Source: Trichaptum fuscoviolaceum (Eukaryota > Basidiomycota > Agaricomycetes > Hymenochaetales > Trichaptaceae). From it: a stretch of 64,000 nucleotides of DNA. The stretch lies in the NCBI GenBank assembly GCA_910574455.1, contig CAJSYZ010000004.1:3668599-3732598 (forward strand), given 5' to 3'. This document shows, piece after piece, positions 1 to 13,068 of this stretch. The notes under the pieces were generated by a model. That model had not been told where the DNA came from and did no database searches. It was given only the letters and a program-made list of their open reading frames with translations. Position numbers and translations under genes: made by a program. Every line of letters begins with the position of its first letter. Positions within the stretch are counted from its first letter, which is position 1.

Positions 1-3000
1 CGCCGCGCACCCACTACTTTTGGAAGAATTGTCTCTGTTTGGTTCCAAAGGAATCTGAGGTCGACAAAGGAGTTAAACTTTCTCAACTTGAATTACAATC
101 GGTCCGACATGCAGGGAAGTAGTCGAATAAGACTTCCCCGCAGATAGAAGCTTCTCCGTACTATCTCGGAGGATTTACCTTATTATGTCTCAAATACCTG
201 AAACAAATCCCTATTTGAGGCTCGCTTATTGGCCCACTCGGTATATCCTTGGAGGGTGCGTAGATGTTCAGAAAGACAATTTGAAGCTGATGAGAAGCGG
301 AGCAATTATTTTTCCTGTTCATTCCGTCCATCTATCCTTTTGCAGGTGAGATATTTGTTGAATCAATTTGAACATCTCGACTTCCAGACAAGGGGCGTGA
401 TTAACCTATCACTAGGGGGCAATAGAGGATATGTCGCACTTCGGAAGAGGCGCCCCCTTGCTCAAGGGTGTCGAAATGTCTTCAACCGACTGAAGGTCAA
501 GGAAGACAAGGAAGACAATACAAAGGCGATTCGCACCTCACGCCGAATACAGGTTGTGCGTCGGTGTGTGCCAAATATATTTGTCCAATCCTTCACAGGA
601 GGGCTATACGATGAAAAAGACGAGCAGGATTCGCGAATAGGTAGAGCAGCTCGTCCCTCGATGTGAACGGGCCGACCAAGTTGGATGGTAATCTTAATTC
701 GTCACTAAGAATCGACCGAAGTGGGAAGCACGCGAAGGCATGAGTATTCCGTATTTCGAGACTGTGTATGCTCAACCTTTGGGAGTTTGGCAGCGTAGTA
801 ATGTGTCTGCCCGCGCGGCTGATGGGCTGGGTGAAAATGTTATCAAGATCCGCAGTTGCCCCAATGGCCCAGAGCTCTGAGCTGCCACACTTCAGCAGAC
901 ACGAAGTCAAGATCTTGAGGAAATCTCAGCGGTTGCGCTTGGGAGCAGTGCTATTCGTGCTGCGGCTTCACATGTAACCTTTGGCAGAACAGCTGTATAG
1001 GATACTCCGGACTGATCTTGGCGGTGTCGGGCTTCGCCAGCCAGCCTGATCTCTGGCCGGTGTATTTCGAACAATTTGATCCCTGACCATCTCTCCGAAG
1101 CTATTTTCTGGTCGATAATCGTGAGTTTCCTCCCATGGTCTCAACGTTGGCAGAACAAAAGGAGAGACCGTGGCATTTCAGCGTATGATGATCATTACAC
1201 CGACATGATGTCGCTCACGTATGCTATTCGCGTTGTCGGTGGTAAACCTTATCGAGCCGGCGGTGTAGTTCGCTCTCCTGGCCGACCTACAATGGCCTCT
1301 GGCATGTCCAATCCATAGTACGCCACAATTCGGGGAATAGCCTTTCGTGGTAAGGAAGCTCGGATCAACACCTAAAATAGAGCTGTGCTTCGCTTCAACC
1401 GACGATTACCGCACCCAAGTGAGAAACGACACGCCATCGTTTTTCATCCAGCTTGAGAAAGCATCGTTTGAAAGCGGTCAAGTACGGCGGTAAATGCAGT
1501 CGTCAGATCACAAATACAACCGCAACAGTGGCGAGTTCGGAATTGAAAGAAAAAGGGGAAGCGTCATTCAGATGATGAGAAACTCTATGCTTTCCGGATG
1601 CTAAACTCCCAACCGCGCCGTTGTGGCGAATTAATTCGTGCAATGAACGTGTGTCCAACCGTCTTGTGAGACGAGGTTATCTGTCTATGAGAAAAAAGGC
1701 TGTGATCATGCGCCTCTGGTCCGATGGACAAAGTATCCTAGCGATCCAGGACATCAGGGAGTCATGAGAAGGTCAAAACACTGCAACGCATCCAGCGTGA
1801 TGAGCTTCTCTTAATCACCGAGATATCTACGAGCGCAGTCCCGCCACGAGAAATAAGTGGGGGCGTGAGCGACCATCGGATTGCTCAGCCCTTAGCCACG
1901 CATTAACCAGCCCGACGTCCGTGACCTATTTCAAGCGTTGCTTCGATGCGGAGAAATGACGGCTTAAATGAAGCTAGTTGTCTCGCCATGCAACTTGCAT
2001 GTTTGCACAAGCGCTGGTCTGTCGAACGGAGACGTGAGAGAGCGGCTCGTATATTAAGACTGTACCCGCCACGCCCTTTTGCGCGCGTCGGGATTGGGAC
2101 CCACAACACGCATGTGTTCGTTTTAGGCAATGCCGATCATTAGCCGCTGCCAGCTTCCGGAAGCAATCAACGTTGCTTGGTGAGAAGAGGCGCAAAAGCC
2201 TTGACGCTAGACCCCTATGGTTCGATGGATTAATTAACGCCTCAAACACTTCTAACAATATGTACGTACGTCCTTATCAATAGCAGTTTTATGAAACGCT
2301 TCCTTTTAAAGAGAAGAGACGTTGTTGCACATCTCTTCCACCGGCCGAAACTTGCAGTGAAGTCGAAGAAGGCCAGTTCGATTCGCTTTAGGCAGCGAAT
2401 GGGAGAAACAATCTATCTTTTTCTCACAGATCGGGGTGAGCTTCACAGGTGAGCGGAGATATCAAGCGATAGGAGCTTGCATAGAAGACGGAGATGAAAG
2501 CGGGCTATCGGTTGTATCCGTTCTTCTACATAGGGTATTAGCATATGGTGTTGTAATGAAAGGAGCGCATCGTTCGACTCACAGGCTGGCTGACTCACTT
2601 TTCTTTTGTCTAAAAGACCTGCGCCAAGTTATGTACAGCAAATTCGGTGATAGTAAAGAAATCTGGAGTGAATTTGCGCGAGAAAACGGGATTCGAATCT
2701 CGAATGCGTGCGTGCCACATTACACTTCAGATCCGGAGATTGAGTCCATCCGTCTAATCCCGCAGGATCTTCTGGCATGCGCTCGGACGCATACTTCATA
2801 TTTCTTATCAGTCCGTCTGTTTCCGTTGCTGGCCCTTGCCTGCTTTCGGTACGGAGCCTACGGAACAGGTACAGATAGCCTTATTTGTAGCGCTCAACAG
2901 TCAAGTTGCGAACAGATTGCGACAGACTAGTCAGCCGCCATTATCAGGGTGCCATCAAGAAGATTCCAATCACCATGTCGTACTTGACAGACGCTGTCTG

Positions 3001-5037
3001 TGATGGTAGAGCAGCATGAATTTAGGGCATCACGATGGCATGAAAAGACCCAGGTGCAGAGTATAGAGGTACCAGGCCCAGAGCGGAGGCACAAGAGGAC
3101 GCCAAACATTTGAATTCGAAGAGTGGATTGCTTTGTTCATAGCCTCTTTTTTTCTGCTTTTGCCAGACTGGCCTATCAGATAGCTGAACGCGATAAGGGG
3201 AAGAGGCAGGGCATCTTGAGGGTCTCATTTGACCGTTAATGCACTGGGAGTTGCACACAAGTCGCAATCCTGTGTCTCCTAACCAAGATCCTGGAGGTCA
3301 TTTAGGAGACGGCCATCTCAGTGCTTCGCGGGAGAAGCTGCGCTCGACCCTGCCAGTACCTGACATTTGGTTCAGAGTGCTGTCTCCTGGATTCCAGTGA
3401 AATGATAAATAAAATAACCAAGTGTAGGTGGCGCCGCTATCTGCCGGAGCCGAGAGCGGCAAAATTCGATATTGGTGGGTGCGCGTCCGGGACATCGGAC
3501 GACCCTTTTGGCCACGATGGACCAAGTCTTCGCGTGCCTTTCGGCTCCGGGCTCGTAGGCCAGGGATGTAGACCATGAAGGGCCAGGACCGAGACATGCT
3601 CAAGGTTCGATGATTTGTCAATTCTTGAGGCCGCCGGTGTCAACCCCGCTAACGCCTCCAAGATGTGACGACATCTGGCGCATGGAGAACCACCGAACGC
3701 AGCGTTACGGTCCCTACATAATGTCCTTTTTTTCCTGCGGTACTTCGCACTCGGATGCTTGAATTTGAGTAGTTTGGGTGGCGTCGGTGCGGCATGCATG
3801 TGAATCATTCTCGTCTCCAAGCATCGGTGAGAAAAACCAAGAGAGTTGCATGCGTTAGAGTGTTAGAACGACTGGCAACCAAGCCCCGGCGTAGGCGCGA
3901 AAGCATAGAGAATGCAACACCGATGCATGTGGAATAGGTGGCTCCGAAAAATTCATCGAGAAACCCACGGTCATCAGCGTCTAAAGCTTCAGAGGTCATG
4001 CATAACATGCCAAGCGAGCTCTGAAAGACGTAGCACTCTCATGCATTGAGTGCGGCTCCACTGCGAAGAGGAGGGCGACACAATGGGGAATTTAGCGAGC
4101 AATAAGCATCACCTTGGATAGCCGGATCCAAATTGACGATAGAGACTTGGCCTGAAAAACCAGTTCTTTGAGTAAAATCGAGCCTGAACCTGAGAGACTG
4201 ACATGTGTACCCAGGTCTACTAGTATGATGAGGTAGCCTGTAGACCGCTGGCCTCCGTTAGCTTCATCTTTCGACGTAAATCTTGATCACCTCGATGCGG
4301 ACTTTTAGCAACATATCGAATCTCGATAAGGAAGAAAAGAAGACGTTCAACTCACAGATAAGCTCTGATGGCTCCCAATTTAGGCAAAAGTGATGGCTTG
4401 TGAATGAGCTCTAAAGGCACCGAACCTTGCGAGGCTGCCGTTGACGTGAGAGCGTCGTCTCAAACAAGAGGCAAAAGTATTTAAACCAGGATATTGATCA
4501 CCGATTCAGTCGGTATGAACCGCCCCCTTGTTTGAAATGCCCGGACCCGACGAATGCAAAAACAACATGGTTTCGCCAAAGGGCTTGAGAAGTGTGAGAG
4601 ATATCAAGAGTACATCAGGTTTAGACCCGGGGTTCTTGCGTTTAGGTTGCACGTTGCAAGTATTTTGTTATGCAAACTTCGTGTTGCTTGGTTAAGTGTG
4701 GGGGTAGCCTGAGGCGGCCATGGAAGCCTGTGAACGAACTCAAGCAGTCCAGTGAATGTAGAAACACTGGAGTATCGAGTATCTTGCCGCAAGCGCTGTA
4801 GGAGTTGCATACGAATGTGTTCTATCAGATGGAAGGGGTCGACATGGCTGCTCAAGGGTAAGAAGAAGAAAGGAACGCGTTGAGCAGACGCGTCCGTGAG
4901 AGTCCGGTGCTGATGGCACGTGAAGGAGGACGAGAGGAGCAGGCCACCATCCTTCATCCGCCTACGTTGTTCATCTCAACTTCATCACTTCTTTCCGAAC
5001 TCTGCTCTTGTGGTACACTTGGATGCTTCAAAAGAGC
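1..5037. other. Gene-poor stretch, no supported gene
   Basis: I see only short open frames, many of which begin with GTG, CTG or TTG rather than ATG, and none carries a domain I recognise. No splice-joined series of frames with conserved residues could be assembled on either strand. No terminal repeats or tRNA folds were evident. It may be old, decayed repeat DNA or unique intergenic sequence; I cannot tell which. Confidence 0.45.
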
Positions 5038-6087
5038 ATGTCGACCAGCCGACGGGGCGCGTTTATTGTCATTGAAGGGCTCGACAGGTCTGGGAAATCG
5101 ACACAGGCCGCAGCGCTGCTCGCCCGTCTGGAGCACATGAACGTCCCAGCGAAGCTCATCAAATTTCCCGGTCAGCTTACCTACACTCCAGAGTTATCTC
5201 GCCGATGATCCTGACGCTGAACCTCCACATGCGTACCGCAATATGGAAAATGTGCTGTATGATCTTGAACTGTGAACCTTTCTTCTCCTGCGTGGCTGCT
5301 GTGCGGCTCCCTGTTTTTGCTCGCTTGCCATGGTGTATTGACGCTGGGACCGTTGGGAAAGCCAAATAGATAGAACAACGCCCATCGGAAAGATGATAGA
5401 TGCGTACCTGCGTTCAGAGTCGGACATCAATGACCATGCGATACACCTACTCTTCTCTACGAACCGATGGGAGCTTGCGTGAGTGTCATCTGGTACATTC
5501 ATGAGGTCTGAACGGATTTTCAATGTGAAATCATACTTTCGACGTCTTCTGTCTTCCTATCGTACCTTTTGATCTCGTAACAACTGGTCCATTGGACATA
5601 TCGCTTTTCCTTTGGACGTGTGGGCTCTTGATAACACGATTTGTCTAAATGGCTACTACTTCACAGCTCAAGCATCCTCACCACACTAGCCTCCGGCACG
5701 TCCATCATCTGCGACAGGTACGCTTTCTCAGGGGTAGCATTCTCCGCCTCCAAAGGACTTCCTTTCGAATGGTGTCGCTCGCCGGATGTCGGACTTCCCG
5801 CGCCGGACCTGACGCTCTTCCTCGATATCTCGCCGGAAAAAGCAAAGGAGCGTGGAGGCTACGGAGAGGAGCGGTATGAAAAGGAAGAGATTCAAAAGCG
5901 TGTACGGACGATCTTCTCGTCGATCGCCCAGGAGACCCGGGAGAAGGAGAAGTGGAAGTGGGTATCGATTGACGCGGGGAGGGAGCCAGAAGCCGTAACG
6001 GAAGAGATTTGGCATGAGGTTCAGCCTTTTGTTACCGAAGAAGGTCCTCAGGAAGTTGGAAAACTATGGGCCTGGAAGGAACTCTGA
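5038..6087 (+). CDS. Thymidylate kinase (dTMP kinase)
   Basis: Phosphorylates dTMP to dTDP with ATP in the dTTP pathway (CDC8 family). I join three exons: 5038-5170, 5370-5478 and 5667-6087, with GT-AG introns, giving about 220 aa, the normal family size. The N-terminus has the P-loop EGLDRSGKST, the middle has the DR(Y/H) motif CDRYAFSG, and the C-terminal half has an Arg/Glu-rich lid-like segment (RGGYGEERYEKEE). The ATG at 5038 puts the P-loop about 14 residues in, as expected. The final exon alone is an uninterrupted 148-codon frame. The UBC6-like gene converges on its 3' end, about 760 bases away. The family assignment is firm; exon borders are inferred by eye. Confidence 0.92.
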
Positions 6088-6843
6088 GGGCGAAATGTTA
6101 GCAAAGAAACTGTATTACGTGCTTATTAAATAGTATAATGTGTCTCGAGACTTTCGAAGTTATTTCTGAGTGAACGGGCTTTTTGTGTTCGCTCATGGGT
6201 GATTGTCAATTAATGAATTACGCGTCCACCAAGCATACACTGTACATACAAGATACAGGATTCAAGTAAGAGAGAAGTGAGATTGGGAAGTGAGTGGAGA
6301 GACTGAAAGATGAATAAATGATATTGTGAAAGTGATGAAGAGGTATTTGAATGGGAGAAAGGAAGGAGACAGAGAATGGAGATAGAGGAGAAGGAGCGTG
6401 TACTGAAGAAAATATTATCATATGTTCTATTGGGCAACAGCAGCTTTCAAATGCGCGTTGTGCTTAATTCCGAGATGTAAGAGAGTTGGAAGAAGAAAGT
6501 ATAGCCCAATTGACCCATGGAAAGAAACTGCAAACATAGCCTGCGCAAACAACAAACCGTGGCGTCCGTGGAAGCAAAGAGGTAGGAATGATTCTAAACA
6601 CAATGTAAATCCATCCCACACCACAATTCTCGCAGTCGCCGCCCCAGGTCCAAGGGGTGGCCCGCGCAGCCCAACACACATCGTACCTTTCGTTCCGCAA
6701 ACCGCGGATTCCCTCGATATCCATGTACCCAAACCGTATGCGTGTATTCCATGTTCCGTGTACCCTAAGCCTACCAAGCATGCGCATGCAGGTGATAATG
6801 CGTTACGATGCGTCGAAGACCAAAGACTGGCCTTTCATCGCAA

Positions 6844-8113
6844 TCAGCTTGCGCCGGACAGTCGGCTCGACACTGCGAGCGCCACAGCAATCATGACGCC
6901 CCAGTACCACTTCTCCCACATCATCTGGCCCCAGGAGAGAGCTCTGCGGCCCGCTGGCTGAGCCTGAGGAGGGTTTGCGTCTTTCGGATTCACCGCACCT
7001 GTGTCCGCATTCCCATCGCCCTTCCCTCTATCTGCCGCATCGACGTTCTTCAGCTCTATTGGATTTCTTCCCATGGCTCCCGCGGCAGAAGGTGTTGTGG
7101 GACTCGACGATGCAGAGGAAGAACCGGCCACGGAAGTCGGGGATGGTTGAGGAGAAACGCCTCGTTCCTTTTCCGCCATGTTTGGTAGATCTTTCATAAT
7201 CGGGTCGCAGTACTAAGTTCAAGAATGAGTCAGCAATGCAATGCGTCAGAAATAGAAGCCTGACAAAGAGACAGATAATGACAGTGCCACAGAACATTGA
7301 CTCCGCGGTCAAAGTCAAGACAGAGGGAAGAAAAGGTGAAGGATCGAAATGATAACGTATTTGACATTGCACTCACCTCCGGGAACGCTTCTCTGAACTT
7401 TTTGTTTGTTATATTCCATGCATGAGATCGAATAGCGTATGCTTTCTTGTCAACAACTGTGGTCGTCACGGATCCAGTTGTCATTTCGTCAGATAACATG
7501 AACGATAGGAGTCCAGTTAATCTACGATGATAACCACACATTTGAATCAGATTGTACACTCATGGCAAAACATCGTAACGTACATGGTCGCCACACTCCA
7601 AGCTGGATTCCAGGACCCAGGGTGGAAATCTGACATAGAAAAGCAGATCTTCTTGTCCGGCTGGAATCGCCCCGAGGGGGTGACCATCTTGATGCCGGGG
7701 GGTTTGAAAGGGTATTCTGGAGGGAAGAGAATAAGGCCATAGTATTCGCCACCTGCGTAAGGGCTGTCTGGTGGGCCACGCTAAATGTGGTCGAAGTGCT
7801 CGTCAGACCGATGTCATGGATGAAACTCAAAGAAAAGGTAGATCCAACGTACAATGATGTAATGCCCTGTAGGACATGGCATGATCAGCGACACTACCGT
7901 GTACGATAAGAAGCGTGTACTCACAGTTAAGAATATTTTTCTCGTCAGGAGCTGCCCAGACGTAGGGCGGAGCTTCCCTTTGCATCGCTACATACTCCTT
8001 TGTCAACTGAGATGGGGAGAAGAAGCTGTGTTAGGGCTGATCTGGAGAGGGTGATCAACTGCGATGGTTATGAGACAGCTACTCACTCGTTTGAGAGCAG
8101 ATTTGGAGGCCAT
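6844..8113 (-). CDS. UBC6: ER tail-anchored ubiquitin-conjugating enzyme E2 (UBC6 type)
   Basis: Ubiquitin-conjugating E2 that works with ER ubiquitin ligases in ERAD. Six exons join in frame: 8113-8087, 8006-7925, 7866-7853, 7780-7584, 7521-7377 and 7212-6844, giving about 277 aa. The UBC fold is recognisable throughout: MASKSALKR start, [14 protein letters not shown], then [18 protein letters not shown], then the active-site region [19 protein letters not shown] with the catalytic Cys in KICFSM. A Ser/Pro-rich linker follows, ending in one hydrophobic segment ([12 protein letters not shown]) as a C-terminal tail anchor, which marks the UBC6 subfamily. Exon 3 is only 14 bases (codes WHYII across the junction). 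The intergenic gap of about 1.2 kb upstream should hold its promoter. Confidence 0.93.
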
Positions 8114-9320
8114 GATGGATATGAATGAAGCCAGATGTGAGGAAGGAGGAAGAGAGGAGATGTTGTTGCTGGTCTTAGTCGCTGTGGGGAAACAGAAGTG
8201 GCCACGGCACGAGCGAAGCACCCGGCTTCCTTATCCGGCTGACCTTGCACAGCTTATCAAACACCAATAAAACCGCTATGCCCGCCGCGACTACCTCTTG
8301 TCATAATACAATAGGGAGACAGCTCACAGCTTCCGAGCACACACACACACAGGTCTAAGGAGGCAGTTCGTATACTTATGTGCCAGGCTACAGAATGCCG
8401 GAATGAAATCAAGGTTCCTGGCTATTAGCGCCTTATTGCGACAAGTACATCATATACAACGCCGACACGTCTTCGGCGACATACTCCAGTTCGTTCCTGT
8501 TGCAGAATGGCGTTTTGTGTCAGAGTCAAGGCATTGCGACGGTGAGCCTACCTCGCTTGCACTCCAAGTGTCCGATGTATGATGTATTTTTAATTCGTAT
8601 AGACCAATGGGCTTAGGCCAACGCCTTGCTTGAACTTGAATTCTCAATGATGCCCTTAATGAACGAAGATCTTGTTTGAAAGTGGCCCAAGTTGGCTAAG
8701 CACTGTTACTAGGTTATTGCGCATGGAAGCTTTGGACGTCGCTTCTGCCTCCGTGGACCTCTATAAACAGCGTGCTGTCGTGCTTCTATGCATTGCTCGT
8801 TTCGTAACCGCTGGGTCATGTCGCAGAGTGGTCTGCGGTGATCTCAGTGACATTTTATCTTTGTTATGGCTCGATATACTTTAGCGGACTGTCGTCCGCT
8901 ACTAGTCGCTATCTTCGTCAATCGAGTCGCAGCCAGATCCCAAGTATTATGGACGTTGTTCAGTTACTACCAATTTGCTCAATTGCGTTGTGTTGCTATT
9001 TGTTTCTATTGGGATTGGCCTTCGAGTTATTTTCAAGGAGGGCATATTATATTCTGCATCATCCCTTGGACTTGCCCGAACATCGAACATTGTCCAAGAT
9101 CGATGCAATACAGACAAGTTCCAAGTTGTTGTCACCGGGCCTATCCTTTTTGATTCTGCCCCTCATCCCTTGTCCGACTTAAGCGTATTTTTGTAACTTA
9201 CGAATATATTTTACAAGTATAACTACCCTTTGTCTGTAAAAATCATGACAAGCGCATCCGTCTGGTAATACATACTCGGCGGTGCATGGCGATACCGAAG
9301 ATGCCCAAGAAACAACTCTG
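8114..9320. other. Intergenic region
   Basis: About 1.2 kb between two minus-strand genes. The part next to 8113 should contain the UBC6 promoter and the part next to 9321 the 3' end of the CWC27-like gene. A short CA dinucleotide run sits near 8338-8352. The open frames here are short and show no domain or splice-connected coding pattern, so I call none of them. Confidence 0.4.
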
Positions 9321-11508
9321 TTATCGCCGATCACGATATCCTCTACCCCCATCTCTTGACCTCGCCTTGTTCTTCCGTGCCTTCTCCTCTTCCCGAGCCC
9401 GTGCACTTCGTTTCCGTGGGTCGATCACCTCGTAGTCCCGTTCGGCCTTCATCACTTCCTCCGAATTGTCCTTCGGGATGTACAGCTTGTGTCCCAGGAA
9501 GCCTGTGTCGTTGTCTACTTCCATTGCGCTTTCTTCCTCTGGGTTTGCGTTCGCCGATACTTCTTCGCCTTCCTCCTTCCCAATTTCGTGCCCTGGTTCA
9601 TGATTCGCTTGCTGACGCTCGTCTTCGTCGTCGGACTCAACTATAGTATGTTTTAGCCTGCTCTTGAACGCGTCCATCTGAGCCAGAATGTCGCCTTCAT
9701 CTCGTGTCTTCTTTCCCTTCTCATCCCTCTTTCCCTTAATTCCTCGGGATTTCTCGTATTTCGCCAACTCTTCCTCAAGGTGTGATCGTTTAGGCTTCTT
9801 TTTCCGTCGCTCCTCCTCAGAATCGTATCCACCAGCACGCTTTTGATCAAGTTTGCGGATATCGTCCTCAAGCTTCGATATTTGTTTTTGGCGCTCGGTC
9901 CTAAAGTGTGACGATCATATCTATAACTGACCGTAATAAAGAGAAATGAAATACGAACTCAGCTGTGCTTTGTTGCTTCGCATGTTTCTCTCGAAGGCCA
10001 ACAATGTCGCTATCAGCATTTTTGGGTTTTTCGGTCTTATCCTGCTGTGTAATGGTCACCAACAGGACCCATGATTCCTTTAGAAAGCTAGCTCACATTG
10101 CTGTCCTTCTCTTCGGAATCTCCCTTTCGTGTCTTGGTTCTTGATGTCTTGCCACGCCCCGCTATCAGTTCTGGATCCAAGCTCACAGCTAACTGATCTG
10201 AGTTGTCCACAACTAAAACGCGATTCAAGTCTCGATTAACTCAATCCTTGATAATCAACTCACGATCGGGCCGTACAATAGCCTTCTTCTTGAACACAAC
10301 AGGTTCTTGCTCTTCCTGTGCTTCATCGTCCTGGAAACTGAGCAGTTTCGTATCCCTAATGCGTCATTTAGACACCGAAATCACCCAAAGCAGTGCTGAG
10401 AAGCTTTACTTTTTTGCCCCCTTTCGCCGAATCTGTTCTTCACGCTCACGCTGGGCTTGCTCGCGCGCGCGCTGTTGTGCCCTCTTCTCGGCGGCGGTTA
10501 TGCGAGGGACGATGTCGTCAAAGGGATTATCAATAATGCGGATTGATTTGATTTTTGGCGGGCTGCATCACCACGTTTCGGAATAACATTGCGGTTGGAA
10601 GAAAAAAGGAAAGCGGTCAAACTTCAATGCTACGGGTGATTGTATCCGAAGAGGACGCACTAAAGAGGCCGCCCAGTATCATCAAGCTCTTTCGACGCTC
10701 AAGCTCAGCCGCTGACAAGAGAATCTTTTCATTGTAGATGCGCTCACCCATGCTTCCAATCTTCATCACGTCTAATTGGATAAAGTTTGACGATCACTCC
10801 ATAGACCTACAATGGATATCGGTACTCACTGAAGATTGTATCACCCATACAACGCCCGAATAATGTGTGCTTTCCATTCAGCTCGTCCGCACGATCTAGT
10901 GCGAAACGAATGCATGATGATAAATTGCGGTACTCATGATTATGACCGACCACTGACCAAGGGTGATGAAGAACTGTGAGTCATTTGAGTTCTTCGTCCC
11001 GTTGTTCGCCATGCCCACCAGACCCCGGTGGGCATACCGGAGACGAGGATGTATCTCATCCTCGAACGGTTCTATGAAATTATTAGCGCGAAATCAATAT
11101 ATATGTGAATCTTATTGAGCGCACCTCCATAGAAAGACTCTCCCCCTGCCCCAGTTCCTGTTTTGTCGCCAGTTTGAACCAGGAAGTCTGGCACGACCCT
11201 ATGCCATTGCATTAGCGCTATGTTGAATTCGACCAGATGCTGACACGGACCTGTGGAATATGACACCGTCGTAGTAGCCTGGTTCTCAGTTAGCACAAGC
11301 ACTTCGAGGGAATACAAGCGCTTGCTCACCTTCCATTGCCAATGCTAGGAAGTTCCGACATGTTTTCGGTGCTTCCTGATATGAGAGAGAAACCATGAAC
11401 TACCTGCTGTAATTTGAAGCCAAGTGTGCTCACCTTAGACCAAAGCTCGATGTCAAGTTCTCCTACTGTTGTGTCTATTATCACACGACCTTTCGTAGGA
11501 AGAGCCAT
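9321..11508 (-). CDS. CWC27: Spliceosome-associated cyclophilin, CWC27-like
   Basis: Member of the cyclophilin-type peptidyl-prolyl isomerase family found in activated spliceosomes. The first five exons read clearly: 11508-11434, 11375-11330, then pieces near 11290-11250 and 11200-11125, then about 11080-10960. They give [56 protein letters not shown] and GLVGMANNGTKNSNDSQFF, the core cyclophilin sequence. Further small exons continue to the last exon (about 9767-9321), a charged Lys/Glu/Arg-rich tail with YIPKDNSEEVMKAERDYEVIDPR-like sequence, typical of the CWC27 C-terminal extension. The ATG gives MALPTKGRVIIDTTVG, matching the family's short N-terminus. Internal exon borders between 10900 and 9770 were not all resolved. 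Divergent from the Mex67-like gene across about 320 bases. Confidence 0.9.
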
Positions 11509-11830
11509 ATTGTGAGACGTATGTAGTCTAACGAAGGTGAACAAAGAAGAGGTACTGAACGTTGAAACCAGAAAGCGGTCCTAACCGTTTTGACAATGTT
11601 TGTCACACTGCCAGTGGCAGCTAGTTGAACGCGCCGGGACGCGCGGTGAACCAGCTTCAAGTTGTCTCCTGTTTTCTGCTAGCTCTTGGTGTCTTGACAA
11701 TATTTTCTTTCTCACTTACGAGCGCACTGAAAAGAAGCTTGACATGAACTGAATCTTAGATAGGTCTTGAGACCAGCTGCCTTCTCTCTCGGTAGCGGAT
11801 ATCACTCAAGTTTGGGACGAAGTTTCGGTC

Positions 11831-13068
11831 ATGAGTCAATCGCAATTCCGCGTACCAAAACGTGAACGATCCCCTACACCACCTATTGGATCTGCTCTAC
11901 CTCGCCAGATAATTGCAGGTTCAAAACGCATTGCTCCTATACCACCTAATTGTGCAAAAGCTGCTCCGAAGTTTGTAGAGGAGCGGAAAGCATGGGCGAA
12001 AAGAGAGGGCGAGAAGCTCAAAGCTCTCGGCCTCACTGTTACTAAAGTATTTCTGAGGTGTGTTTCTTTATCGTCGTCACAGAACTAGCATGTTAATGGT
12101 CATTGGATTTGACAGGGAGGATGGCTTGGTTCTAGACTGGTGAGTCTATGTTGCTACCTAATTTTCTCAACGAGAAAGCACTTACATGTTCGCGTACGTT
12201 GAAGGGAGAGTCGGACTCCTGTATGGGCTGATACTCTACTCCCCGTCACTACCGTCCATGATCCATCAAATGATGTTGAAACTGACGTACAGATGGAAGA
12301 TTCTTCCACCCATCCGCAGCATGACGAAGTACAGACCGTCGATGTCGAGTCAGCTGAGCTTGAAGATAGGGCAGTCGAATATATAAGTCGGTGCGCTGCA
12401 GCTCTTACATTCAATGTGATGTTTTCTGAACATGAGATCAGTTATGTACGAACGTTTGACACAGATCGAGCAGCCCTTTCAGGCGCTTACGTGCGAAATG
12501 CCACATTCTCCTATTGCATTCATGATATTATTTCACCAAACTCACTAGCAGCGGCATTTACTAGTTACAATGAGATACACCGCTTTGCTCCTCGAAAAGG
12601 ATCACGGAATCTACGTGCGTGAGGACATGATGACCTTCGCGCATATCACACCTAATGCCTCGACTTCCATTATAGTAAAAGTCACATCTGACCAAAATAT
12701 ATCGCGTGGAAGATCGGAAACAATAACGGCCTTACAATCTTTAGGAACTCACAAATTCTGTGCCTTTCCATCTGCGAAACTAGATTATGATGTGCTTCAC
12801 CTTCCTGGAACTCCACTTGTTCTTCTGATCTGCGAGGGTGACATAGTTGAAGAAAGGAAAGGCCGGCAGCACCGCCTTTCAGTACATCAGACTTTCATTC
12901 TCCAAAAACCTCTTGATCATGATTCTGGAAGGTAAGCTCCTTCTGAACTGAATATCGTATATTAGAAATGGTAACACTCGTTTGTCAAACAGTGCGAATT
13001 GGCCTTTGGTAGCTTTGTCTCACCAGTTGTCTGTTAGAGACTTGTCTTCGGTGCCTAAAGCCCTTTGA
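11831..13068 (+). CDS. Mex67/NXF-like protein, NTF2-like domain only
   Basis: Resembles the NTF2-like domain of the mRNA export factor Mex67/NXF1, which heterodimerises with Mtr2/p15. Five exons join in frame: 11831-12057, 12116-12139, 12205-12614, 12676-12931 and 12993-13068, giving about 330 aa. The N-terminal ~75 residues are basic and Pro-rich, with a short RED/GLVLDW segment. From about residue 170, EDRAVEYISR, LSGAYVRNATFSYCI, GSRNLLKVTS, LQSLGTHKFCAFPSAKLDYD, VLLICEGDIVEE and HQTFILQKPL follow the order of Mex67 NTF2-like sequence. No leucine-rich repeats and no C-terminal UBA domain are present; the protein ends right after the NTF2 fold. It may be a specialised paralogue or a NTF2-only partner. 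Fold assignment is from memory of the family and needs a profile search. Confidence 0.72.

Noticed and set aside
2680..2715. GATTCGAATC resembling a tRNA T-loop
   Set aside because: The flanking 5-base T stem does not pair, and no anticodon or acceptor stem could be found on either strand.
2436..2930. 164-codon open frame
   Set aside because: It starts at GTG, has no recognisable domain, and no splice-joined neighbours support it.
4604..4957. 117-codon frame upstream of thymidylate kinase, opposite strand
   Set aside because: Low-information composition and no domain; it lies in the likely promoter region.
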